Below are positions 26,268 to 34,191 of a DNA stretch of 64,000 nt, piece after piece. The DNA comes from JAJNBD01 sp964471475 (lineage in GTDB: Bacteria > Pseudomonadota > Gammaproteobacteria > CAISUE01): assembly GCA_964471475.1 (NCBI GenBank), contig CAYYFQ010000001.1:154771-218770 (forward strand). Direction: 5' to 3'. Under the pieces are notes generated by a model that saw only the letters and a list, made by a program, of their open reading frames with translations, had not been told where the DNA came from and did not search any database. Each line of letters starts with the position of its first letter. Positions within the stretch are counted from its first letter, which is position 1. Both the position numbers and the translations under genes were made by a program.

Positions 26268-26608
26268 GAATCCTCAACCTTCAATACTATAAAGAATTAT
26301 TAAACAAAGAACCGAGGATTATACCAGTCAATTCTGCGTTCCACAAGAGGGATGCCTCAAGCCACCTAGGGCACATTTTCACTTTAGGTGTAACAAGGGA
26401 CATTTTAATTTTGGTTTGACAAATTGAGCACGCTAATTGAGAACGCTAATCTTGTTTTGTCGCAAAAGAATTGGTACACTGCGCGTCATTATCCTAAATT
26501 CGGCAATCGAGCGCATAGCGAGAAGGGTGAATGCGTTGAATCTAGGATTATAGCTTATTTCATACAATTTATTTTTTCAGCGGATTTATTTTTACAGGGG
26601 TGTTAAGT
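26268..26608. other. Intergenic region with possible IS21-like end remnant and repeat E2
   Basis: This 341-base stretch between the divergent rplM and exported-protein genes must hold both promoters. At about 26365-26425, GGGCACATTTTCACTTTAGG and the following GGGACATTTTAATTTTGG look like the terminal repeats of an IS21-type element without any transposase. The short palindrome at 26488-26551 is listed separately. I see no small ORF that I can support. Confidence 0.4.
26488..26551. repeat. Short palindromic repeat, family E copy 2
   Basis: Inverted ends ATTATCCTAAATTC and, reversed, ATAATCCTAGATTC flank a centre containing GGCAATCGAGCGCATAGCG. The first 25 bases after the CTA match the repeat in the wbpP 3' end (12239-12263). 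It lies in the leader region of the exported-protein gene at 26609. Confidence 0.55.
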
Positions 26609-27436
26609 ATGATACGGTTTCTTCCACCAAGAAAATGCTGTGCGGCTTTGTTTTTCATAGGCATAGCCAATATGGCGGTTGCTCAAACAAATGAGGCATC
26701 CGTCCATCCTTCTTCTTTTCAAAAAAAATATTCATTTGCTAATGTGATTCAATCCTTGAATCATTTTCAAGTAGATTTTGCTGCAGGCCCCACGTGGTAT
26801 CGCTCCAGTGTCGGTCATGTACAAGTGACGCAAAATGAACAAGATTCCAGCGTGGTGAATTCAGTTTCTTCCTCTGCGACTTATCGTGCAGGGGTAGGTT
26901 ATCATCTTTTGAGTGATCGGCTGGCTTCGCGCAAATATTTTAACGATCTTCTTTTGCAGCTTAACTGGTATACAAATCGTGCGGCGATTAAAGGGGATGT
27001 GTGGCAAAGTGGGTTGTCTAATTTAGATAACTACACTTTTCGAGCGCCCATTAGCAGCAATCGTTGGATGTTAGATGTCAAACCTGGGCTCTTCACCTTT
27101 CGTCGTTTTTCACCTTATCCCATCCTCGGTGTTGGCGTAGCACGTACCCAATTTGCTTATTATGAACGGCCATCCAATTCCAACGTCAATGCCGATAGCT
27201 TTGTCAATTTAAAGGCCAGGATGAATACACAATTCGCTTATGATTATGGTTTTGGGTTGCAATATGCAATCACACAACATTTGGCAGCCACCGCTGAATA
27301 TATTCACACGAATATGAGTAACCTTAGCCCATCGAAACAAAATGGTTCCGCTGGAAGCAGTGTGACCGTTCAGAATGCTCCAAGATTTTCAGTCTATAGC
27401 CAAAACTTGTTGTTTGGTTTGAGTTGGAAATTTTAA
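26609..27436 (+). CDS. Exported outer-membrane beta-barrel-like protein
   Basis: 275 residues from the ATG at 26609, which has AGGGG 8 bases upstream; a GTG at 26600 is less likely. The N-terminus is a signal peptide (CCAALFFIGIANMAVAQ). The remainder shows alternating strands, with FAAGPTWYRSS near the start, GYHLLSDRL, ILGVGVARTQFAYYE and a C-terminal LLFGLSWKF ending in phenylalanine, the usual barrel terminal residue. It looks like an OmpW/opacity-type small porin-like protein; the exact family is not clear. Confidence 0.7.
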   Translation: MIRFLPPRKCCAALFFIGIANMAVAQTNEASVHPSSFQKKYSFANVIQSLNHFQVDFAAGPTWYRSSVGHVQVTQNEQDSSVVNSVSSSATYRAGVGYHLLSDRLASRKYFNDLLLQLNWYTNRAAIKGDVWQSGLSNLDNYTFRAPISSNRWMLDVKPGLFTFRRFSPYPILGVGVARTQFAYYERPSNSNVNADSFVNLKARMNTQFAYDYGFGLQYAITQHLAATAEYIHTNMSNLSPSKQNGSAGSSVTVQNAPRFSVYSQNLLFGLSWKF

Positions 27437-27495
27437 TATTTTGTTTTATATACTCAACGTTTCTTATCTTTAAACAATGACACAAGGAATGAATC

Positions 27496-28761
27496 ATGAA
27501 AACACGCAGATATACAGGATTGTTTTTTTTGATCGCGGTTTTTTTTGCCCCGAATGTTTGGGCGGATGCGCAAGTAACTTTTGACGTACCTACTTTTCCC
27601 TCAAGCATGCATACGGGGGATTCAAACAACTACACTTATACGATTCACAATAACACCCCTCATCCTTGGGCTTTAATAACTTCGGGGATCTCATCACCCG
27701 TTTCTATTGCGTCAACGACCTGTAACAGCAATGTAATTCCGGCGGGTCCAAATAAGAGTTGCACTGTCACATTGACTATCCACCCGACTACCACGGGTAC
27801 GATCAGTAATACCATTACTATCGGATATGATGGTCGGGGCAAAAACTCTGTTACCCCTTTAAATATTACCGTAACAACGGGGCATTACGCTCTTGCGTCG
27901 AGCGGAAGCGCGGGAACCCCGGGTCTTTATTCTTGTGCGGTGACGAGCGGAACGGTGGCAGCGCTTGCGTCTTGCACGGCCGCTTCACTTTCCCCAGCAG
28001 CCTCTTCACCCTATGGAGTGGCTTTGGATACCACGAATAATCGCGTTTATGTCGCTGATAATGGTAATAGTGATATTTACTCATGTGCCTCGACAAATGG
28101 AACGTTGGGTAGTTGTACGGCTTATACGACAGGCACCACAAGCTTCCCCAACGCTCCCATCGGGCTTGCTTTAGATCCTAGCCTTAACTATCTTTATGTG
28201 ACACTAGGAACAGGCGTAAGCGGTAAAGTGTACGCTTGCCCTGTATCATCCGCAGGAGTAATCACCGGTACCTGTACGAATACCACAGCTAGCCCTGCAT
28301 TTACCCCTATAGGCCTTACCGTAAAAACTATCAGCTCCACTACCTATGGGTATGTCACTAACTCGGCTGGTGCTCCTATAGTTACCAAGTGTACTGTATC
28401 AAGCGGTGTATGGTCTTCTTGTACTGCGACAGGCACCTCTTTAACCGCTCCTAAAGCTATTGTGATTGATAATAATAATGCGTATGCTTACATTGCCAAT
28501 GGCAGTGGATCCCCCTTGATTACTAAATGTGCAGTAAGCTCCTCGGATGGCACGTTCAGTGGCTGTACCGACAGTGGGGCATCCGGGATGACTGGCCCAA
28601 CCGCCCTATCTATTGATTCAACCAACAGCTATCTTTATGCCACTTCTGTAACTGATGGCACCATTTATAACTGTACTATTGGAGCGGGTGGGACGCTTAG
28701 CGGTTGTACAAGCACTGGTGCTTCAAGCTTTGCAGACTCTTTAGGGATTGCCAGTTACTAG
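27496..28761 (+). CDS. Exported beta-propeller-like protein with N-terminal Ig-like domain
   Basis: 421 residues. Signal peptide at residues 1-24 (LFFLIAVFFAPNVWA). Residues 25-125 form an Ig-like/ASPM-type strand domain with two cysteines (STTCNSN, NKSCTVTLTI). From about residue 130 a repeat of some 40-50 residues recurs five or six times, each with YGVALDTTNNRVYVAD-like strand and a C-x(10-12)-C pair (GTLGSCTAY, GTFSGCTDS, GTLSGCTST). This resembles NHL/SMP-30-type propellers seen in Legionella exported proteins. It probably acts at or outside the outer membrane. Ligand unknown. Confidence 0.68.
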   Translation: MKTRRYTGLFFLIAVFFAPNVWADAQVTFDVPTFPSSMHTGDSNNYTYTIHNNTPHPWALITSGISSPVSIASTTCNSNVIPAGPNKSCTVTLTIHPTTTGTISNTITIGYDGRGKNSVTPLNITVTTGHYALASSGSAGTPGLYSCAVTSGTVAALASCTAASLSPAASSPYGVALDTTNNRVYVADNGNSDIYSCASTNGTLGSCTAYTTGTTSFPNAPIGLALDPSLNYLYVTLGTGVSGKVYACPVSSAGVITGTCTNTTASPAFTPIGLTVKTISSTTYGYVTNSAGAPIVTKCTVSSGVWSSCTATGTSLTAPKAIVIDNNNAYAYIANGSGSPLITKCAVSSSDGTFSGCTDSGASGMTGPTALSIDSTNSYLYATSVTDGTIYNCTIGAGGTLSGCTSTGASSFADSLGIASY

Positions 28762-28780
28762 ACGTGCAAAATGCGTGAAT

Positions 28781-28800
28781 GCCGCTCTTGCAAGAGCGGC
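28781..28800. other. Perfect 20-bp palindrome after the propeller gene
   Basis: The sequence from 28781 pairs GCCGCTCTTG with CAAGAGCGGC exactly and lies 20 bases after the stop codon. It could end transcription, but no T-run follows on either strand, so an intrinsic terminator is doubtful. Confidence 0.4.
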
Positions 28801-28980
28801 ATTAGCCACTGCTCCAGCTGCTATCCGCTTCCAAAAATGTTGTGATACAATGATGCGGTAAGCTTAGTATAAAAATATACGGAATTTGAAAATAAGAAAA
28901 ATTTATCTCTTTTTGTTATGCCTATGTATTTTTATTGCCGTGTAAGTTGTGATTCATAGATATTGTTTCAACTTATAAAT

Positions 28981-29065
28981 GCGAAAGTGGCGAAATTGGT
29001 AGACGCACTGGATTTAGGTTCCAGCGGGTAACCCCGTGAGAGTTCGAGTCTCTCCTTTCGCACCA
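28981..29065 (+). tRNA. tRNA-Leu (anticodon UAG)
   Basis: An 85-base cloverleaf with encoded CCA. The acceptor arm GCGAAAG pairs with CTTTCGC, the anticodon loop TTTAGGT gives UAG for CUA/CUN codons, a long variable arm (GCGGGTAACCCCGT) is present as in class II tRNAs, and the T loop is TTCGAGT. The D loop carries GGTAGAC as in Leu tRNAs. Confidence 0.97.
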
Positions 29066-29233
29066 ACTTGTAATGACTAATCCGGCAATTTTGGGGTCTT
29101 TCCCACTTTAGGGGGCACTCACTCACGAACATAAAACTTTAACACGCAAGCGATAGTTTTTCTCTTTTAAAATTCTTGCGCAACACAATTGTCGCGTAAA
29201 AGAAGACTTTATAGACGCGCTCAGCATTTAAGT

Positions 29234-29713
29234 TTAATAATTATGCTCCGATAAAAACGCTTTAAAGTCTGGCGTTTTTTTTAATTGATCAAACACTTTT
29301 GCTTCCATTAATTTTTTTAATAGGGCTTCCATAGCCAGATGATAAGGGGTGCAAGAAAACGCTTTTTCTAATTCGAGGCCTTCATAAACACCCAGTTTTG
29401 AAGGAATATCATAATGTTCATTATAAAGATCTGAATTAAAGCCATCTTCATCTGAGAGCTCAAAAAATCCTTGATAAGCCCAATCCCCTGTATTATATTG
29501 AAGAGATTTTATAGAGTCTGGCGAAGAATAATGTTGAGGATATTTTTGTTGGTATTTTCTTAATTGCTCTTCAAATTTTTCTAGTGAATTTAAACAAAGT
29601 AAATTAGCATCAATAGAAAAAGCATAAAATGTTTCTTTAGTATGGTCTTTAGCAAAATCATCAATAGCTCTTTTTGAAACAGCAAACATTTTTTCTACAT
29701 CGAAAGGCCGCAT
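29234..29713 (-). CDS. DUF4303-like small protein
   Basis: 159 residues without signal peptide. An alpha segment at the start, FYAFSIDANLLCLNS near residue 30 and YNTGDWAYQGFFEL near residue 75 resemble the DUF4303/SUKH-type proteins that often serve as immunity proteins next to toxins. The gene is 61 bases downstream of the large 801-residue gene in the same direction, so a partner or immunity role is conceivable. The family call is from pattern memory and only moderately sure. Confidence 0.5.
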   Translation of the reverse strand: MRPFDVEKMFAVSKRAIDDFAKDHTKETFYAFSIDANLLCLNSLEKFEEQLRKYQQKYPQHYSSPDSIKSLQYNTGDWAYQGFFELSDEDGFNSDLYNEHYDIPSKLGVYEGLELEKAFSCTPYHLAMEALLKKLMEAKVFDQLKKTPDFKAFLSEHNY

Positions 29714-29774
29714 AAAAATACCTCATTAATATTAATTAAGGGGGGTGAACTTCTGTTTAGCACAGTATCAATTC

Positions 29775-32180
29775 TCAAGGGTGATAGGAGTCGGAATAGT
29801 GTACGCTTTTCTCTGTCTCATCATCTTTATCTTCTTTATCCTCGGGAACCTGAGCAGTGCCAGAGGAGGAAGCCTGATCCCCTTGAGACGCAGGCTTTCC
29901 TATTTCTCTATAAAGTAGCGAGCCTTCTAGGAAGATCTTCGCCTCAAATGAAAGCTCAGACGCTTCAATGTAGTGTATCTTCTCTCGTATACGATCTTTA
30001 CGATCGAGCGGAAGCTTAGACGCTTCAATGTAGCGTAGCATCTCTTGTATACGAGCTTCACTCTCCTCAGACACTTCAATGTAGGCTCGCATCTCTTGCA
30101 TCACAGCTTTATGATTTGTAACGTATTCGCGTAATTTCTCTTTTACTTCCTTTTCTTTTATTATTGACGCGTTTAACGATTTCCTTTTTTTTTTGTTGCT
30201 CGTATTTCCGTTCATCAATTGCTTTACGTTTGCCCGTATATCACAGAGTTGGTTACTCAACTTTAATTCCTCTAATTTTTGATCAAGAGAACCAATAATT
30301 TTTTCTAAACGAGTTTCCATAGGGCCTCCTGCCTCGAGATATTTCTTCATAAGTTCTTGGTGCTCGTCTGATGCTCTAAGAACTTGTTGCCTCTCATGAG
30401 AATCAAGTTTTTTTAAAAGCCCATCGAATAGCGCATTTATCTCTGCCTGTTTACGCTGTATTTCTGCCTGTTTGCGCTGTATTTCTGGATGCTGTACGGT
30501 AGCTACGTCAACATTTACATTTTCGAATACACTAGCAGCCCATAATGTCTGTTGTCGTTGACGCTGTGCTGTGATGCCCCTTGTAGAGCTAGAACAGCTT
30601 CTCTCGTGTGTAGTTATGGCACTCGTATAAGCATCAACAAAGCCTTCTAATTTTGTTTTTACTTCCAAAGAAATACTTTCATCGAGCTGTTCCAAATGAG
30701 CCTGTAAAGTTAACTTAAGTGCTCGAAGTTCTACAAATTGACTATTTATATAATGAAGGTTCAGCCCTACCCTAAATGGATTCTGAATACTTTGTTGAAA
30801 AATAATATGGGCAAGTGGAAGGTCTTGAATAGGCCCAATAGCATATTCCTTCCGTAAAGCATCGTCTTGCACAGGCTCTAAACTGGAAGCTCCTCGCTCT
30901 AAAAGTTTTTTGAAGCACTTTTTACGTTCTTTAACAAATGCAAACTCTAAAAGAGAATAGCGCTTTTCATTTCGCTTCGGGCGACAACGAAAAACTAAAG
31001 AACTATCTTGCCTAATTAATTGGTCTAATATCTCATCTTTATCTTGAACAATAATGGATGCGATGACTCGATCAGGTAAATCCTTTCCAAAATAGTTGAG
31101 CAGTTTTTTTACATCCGCCCATTGACCAAGAATTATTTTTTCGGTTAGCAAGCTGCGTCCTTTATCTCTACTTTCACGCAATGCTTTATCAATTACCGCA
31201 ATTTGCTTACTATCTGATTTAAATTCTGCGGGGCAGCTCAACAACAAAATCAATGCATCCGAAGCCTTTTGGTGATATTCCAAAATTTGATCTGATGCAA
31301 TTGGATTCTCCGCTTGAATTTTTTTGAGTTCTTCGACGCTATCAGTTAATTGCTTCTGGAATGCCTTGAGCTGTTCTGCTACCACAGCCTGAGCAGATGG
31401 TGCAGGTGCTTGCGACGAACTAGCAGCCGGGGTGAGAGGACTCTCAAGTGCTTCTTCTATTGGAGAAGCAGCTACCTCCTCTTGCGCATCAGCAAGATGT
31501 TGTAGTTCTCCTATTTTCCATTCAATTGCTCTTTGATAACTCAAAAGTACTCTAGTAGCAGTGTCATCACCACTATAGGACGCGAGCGCTTTTGCTTTCT
31601 CTAGTGCTGGAGCTATCATGTCGTTGAGGCATTCCCGTAAAGCATCTTCTATTGGATTTCTCAAGTATTCGGCTATCATTTGTGTTGTATGGGCAAGCTC
31701 AGCCTCCATAGTCTGGATTCTCTCGTTTCGTACCGCTCTAAGATGAATCATGTAAGAAGAACAACGTTGCCTTACTAGTTCTGCCAGCCATGTTTTCTCA
31801 ACTTCATTAAGAGGGATACTATCTTTTATATCAGGCATATCTTTTCTGAATTGAATTTGAACACATTGATCCTCATCATTAAAATAAGCATGCAGCTTAC
31901 ATCGGTCGTTTGTTACTTCATCTATTAATACAAAGGTACCGTGATAAACACAATCTTTTTTTTCTTTACGCACATTTTCATAGATAGATATGTGGTTCTC
32001 TCTAAGCCCATAGCGGGCATTAGCTATTTTGTAGCTATAAGGTACTCCACGTGGTGGAAGCTCAATTACTACAAAGTTTCCAAACTTTAGGCTAGAACGA
32101 TCTGGTATAACGACGACACCGCCAGAAAAGATGTTTTCTGAATTACTCTGTAGCAAATAATAAAATTGATTGGTTGGCAT
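29775..32180 (-). CDS. Large effector-like protein with ankyrin-like and coiled-coil segments
   Basis: 801 residues, no signal peptide. Residues 1-110 form a beta-rich domain of unknown type. Residues 150-240 and 265-330 are helical, split by a proline/alanine/serine linker. Residues about 345-430 look like degenerate ankyrin repeats (GQWADVKKLLNYFG, YSLLEFAFVKERKKCFKKLLERGA). The C-terminal third is coiled coil with QRKQAEIQRKQAEI near residue 565 and three near-repeats of a YIEAS unit (period 17-20 residues) near residues 700-765, then an acidic serine-rich tail. This make-up is typical of Dot/Icm effectors in Legionellales; the function is unknown. Confidence 0.55.
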   Translation of the reverse strand: MPTNQFYYLLQSNSENIFSGGVVVIPDRSSLKFGNFVVIELPPRGVPYSYKIANARYGLRENHISIYENVRKEKKDCVYHGTFVLIDEVTNDRCKLHAYFNDEDQCVQIQFRKDMPDIKDSIPLNEVEKTWLAELVRQRCSSYMIHLRAVRNERIQTMEAELAHTTQMIAEYLRNPIEDALRECLNDMIAPALEKAKALASYSGDDTATRVLLSYQRAIEWKIGELQHLADAQEEVAASPIEEALESPLTPAASSSQAPAPSAQAVVAEQLKAFQKQLTDSVEELKKIQAENPIASDQILEYHQKASDALILLLSCPAEFKSDSKQIAVIDKALRESRDKGRSLLTEKIILGQWADVKKLLNYFGKDLPDRVIASIIVQDKDEILDQLIRQDSSLVFRCRPKRNEKRYSLLEFAFVKERKKCFKKLLERGASSLEPVQDDALRKEYAIGPIQDLPLAHIIFQQSIQNPFRVGLNLHYINSQFVELRALKLTLQAHLEQLDESISLEVKTKLEGFVDAYTSAITTHERSCSSSTRGITAQRQRQQTLWAASVFENVNVDVATVQHPEIQRKQAEIQRKQAEINALFDGLLKKLDSHERQQVLRASDEHQELMKKYLEAGGPMETRLEKIIGSLDQKLEELKLSNQLCDIRANVKQLMNGNTSNKKKRKSLNASIIKEKEVKEKLREYVTNHKAVMQEMRAYIEVSEESEARIQEMLRYIEASKLPLDRKDRIREKIHYIEASELSFEAKIFLEGSLLYREIGKPASQGDQASSSGTAQVPEDKEDKDDETEKSVHYSDSYHP

Positions 32181-32329
32181 TTGTATGACTCCTTCTAGTA
32201 ATTATATTTGGTCGCCATCAACGCTATTACACTCTATATTATTTAAAAAATCCATCATAATGTCAATTATTATACAATAATCGCTGGATTAATAATGTAA
32301 CGGGAATGTGGGGTGGTGACGTACTAAGG

Positions 32330-32346
32330 CGAATTGTCAACACACC
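32330..32346. repeat. 17-bp repeated motif (also at 37207-37223)
   Basis: CGAATTGTCAACACACC occurs here and identically at 37207-37223 in front of atpB's stop. Related GTCAACAC-type words followed by CCCTA occur at 42617-42630 and, diverged, at 51064-51075. It may be the end of another mobile repeat. Confidence 0.45.
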
Positions 32347-32394
32347 TCAATCTTTGCGATAATAACTCACTCATTTCGACTCAGGGAAGTTTAT

Positions 32395-33201
32395 ATGCGA
32401 AAAATTATTTGGCAATTATTGATAAGTGTAATGTTAATTTTTTGCAAAAGTACTCTTCAAGCACAAACTCTAGCACCTCCCGTCATTCATTTTGGTGTTT
32501 TTTATTTTTATCCTCCTTTCATTTATAGCGCCAAGCCTCCTGTTGGCTTTGATATCGAGCTGGCCAATGCACTATGTCAAACCATGAATCGCACATGTAC
32601 TTTTCAAGGAATGTCCCCGGATCAAGCGTTAGCCAATTTAAAAAGCAAAAAAATCGATGCGTTAATTAGTTCGCTTTCTATTACACCACTACGTCGCCAA
32701 ACTTTTGATTTTTCTTTGCCTTATTTAATCGGGAACGCTTCTTTTATTGGCTTAAGTACAAAAATTTTACCCAGCAATTGGAAAAATCTTAAAATAGGAG
32801 TAATTGAGACTTCTACTTTTGAAGGATATATAGAACTTTTAAACAGCCAAAAAAACCTCCACGCAACAATCATCCCTTATCGTAATGCCACCGATATTAT
32901 TAGTGATTTAGGGGAAAATAAATTAGATGTAGGGTTGATGGATGCTCCGGTGGCTGAGTATTGGGTAGAACAAAGTAATTCGCAGTTGCACTTAATTGGC
33001 AACTCTTTTCAATTACCGTTTGATGAGGGATATGGAATTATTGTGACGAAAGGCAATACAGCGCTTATAGATGCTTTAAATTCAGCCCTAAAAACTTTAG
33101 TGGCTAACGGGCGTTATGAAGCTTTAATGAAAAGATATTTTGGCGCCACAAAAACAGATTTTATTTCTGAACCCGCGTGGATTATGGCATCCAACGCATA
33201 G
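32395..33201 (+). CDS. Periplasmic amino-acid-binding protein (SBP_bac_3, ArtJ-like)
   Basis: 268 residues. Signal peptide at residues 1-25 (WQLLISVMLIFCKSTLQAQ). The solute-binding fold is clear: GFDIELANALCQTM near residue 52, SSLSITPLRRQTFDFSLPY near residue 95, VGLMDAPVAEYW and the C-terminal GYGIIVTKGN. It resembles the arginine/lysine-binding members. No permease or ATPase gene is adjacent, so it would work with a transporter encoded elsewhere, or as an orphan binding protein. It converges on the ATP synthase operon. Confidence 0.88.
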   Translation: MRKIIWQLLISVMLIFCKSTLQAQTLAPPVIHFGVFYFYPPFIYSAKPPVGFDIELANALCQTMNRTCTFQGMSPDQALANLKSKKIDALISSLSITPLRRQTFDFSLPYLIGNASFIGLSTKILPSNWKNLKIGVIETSTFEGYIELLNSQKNLHATIIPYRNATDIISDLGENKLDVGLMDAPVAEYWVEQSNSQLHLIGNSFQLPFDEGYGIIVTKGNTALIDALNSALKTLVANGRYEALMKRYFGATKTDFISEPAWIMASNA

Positions 33202-33316
33202 CGCTTTAAGGAATCCTCGAAAAGTGATAATGGTCTACACAAGGAAAACAAAGTACGACAAAGCAAATTCAGATTTTATGCGTAGTCAAAAAACCTTTCA
33301 CGTAAGTCGCTCTGTC

Positions 33317-34183
33317 TTAAACCGCGGAAGCGCCCGCAATAATCTCCGCCAGCTCCTGCGTGATAGCCGCTTGACGCGCTTTGTTGTAAATAAGTTGCAA
33401 GTCATCAATCAGTTGCCCTGCATTATCGGTAGCATTTTTCATAGCCACCATCCGAGCCGCTTGTTCGCAAGCCACGTTTTCAACCACCGCTTGGTATACT
33501 TGCGACTCAATATAACGCGTTAATAAGCCATTTACCAAAGAAATCGAGTCAGGCTCATATAAATAATCCCAATGGTAGTTTAAGTTTTTTTCATCAGGCG
33601 CAATATTGATGGGTAGAATTTTTTGCAGCTCTGGTTTTTGTACCATTGTGTTTACAAAATCATTATACGCTAGGTAAAGTTCATCGATTTCATTATTTTT
33701 ATAAGCACTCAACATAATATCGATAATACCTAATAAATCTCCCGCTTGTGGCTGGTCACCTAAACGACCCGCTGATCCAACTACATTACCACCAAATCGT
33801 TTAAAAAAAGCTTCGCCTTTAGCACCTATTAAACACAAATCTACTTGAATGCCAGATTGTTCGAAACTACGCAATTCTTGTAGGACTTTACGAAATAAAT
33901 TAACATTTAAGCCACCACATAAGCCGCGATCCGTAGTAACTACAATAACGCCTACACGTTTCACGACAGAACGCTGCTCAAGAAAAGGATGCTTAAACTC
34001 GGACTTTCCACTAGCCAAATGAGCAACCACTTCTCGAATTTTTTGAGCATAGGGCTTCGTCGCAAGCATACGTTCTTGAGCACGACGCATTTTACTCGCG
34101 GCCACCATCTCCATTGCCTTGGTAATTTTCTGCGTACTTTTAATGCTCTTGATTTTGGTACGAATCTCTTTTGCAGCAGCCAT
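33317..34183 (-). CDS. atpG: F1Fo ATP synthase subunit gamma
   Basis: 288 residues. The N-terminus AAAKEIRTKIKSIKSTQKITKAMEMVAASKMRRAQ and the C-terminal MKNATDNAGQLIDDLQLIYNKARQAAITQELAEI are the rotor coiled-coil helices. TTDRGLCGGLNVNLFRK near residue 77 is the conserved core. It is the last gene of the operon here: atpD and atpC, which normally follow, are absent. Confidence 0.97.
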   Translation of the reverse strand: MAAAKEIRTKIKSIKSTQKITKAMEMVAASKMRRAQERMLATKPYAQKIREVVAHLASGKSEFKHPFLEQRSVVKRVGVIVVTTDRGLCGGLNVNLFRKVLQELRSFEQSGIQVDLCLIGAKGEAFFKRFGGNVVGSAGRLGDQPQAGDLLGIIDIMLSAYKNNEIDELYLAYNDFVNTMVQKPELQKILPINIAPDEKNLNYHWDYLYEPDSISLVNGLLTRYIESQVYQAVVENVACEQAARMVAMKNATDNAGQLIDDLQLIYNKARQAAITQELAEIIAGASAV

Positions 34184-34191
34184 AATACTCC

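Noticed and set aside
28781..28800. Perfect GC-rich palindrome as an intrinsic terminator
   Set aside because: No T-run follows on either strand; kept only as a palindrome.
33201..33317. Possible atpD remnant after atpG
   Set aside because: No Walker motif or beta-subunit-like residues in any frame of the 116-base gap.
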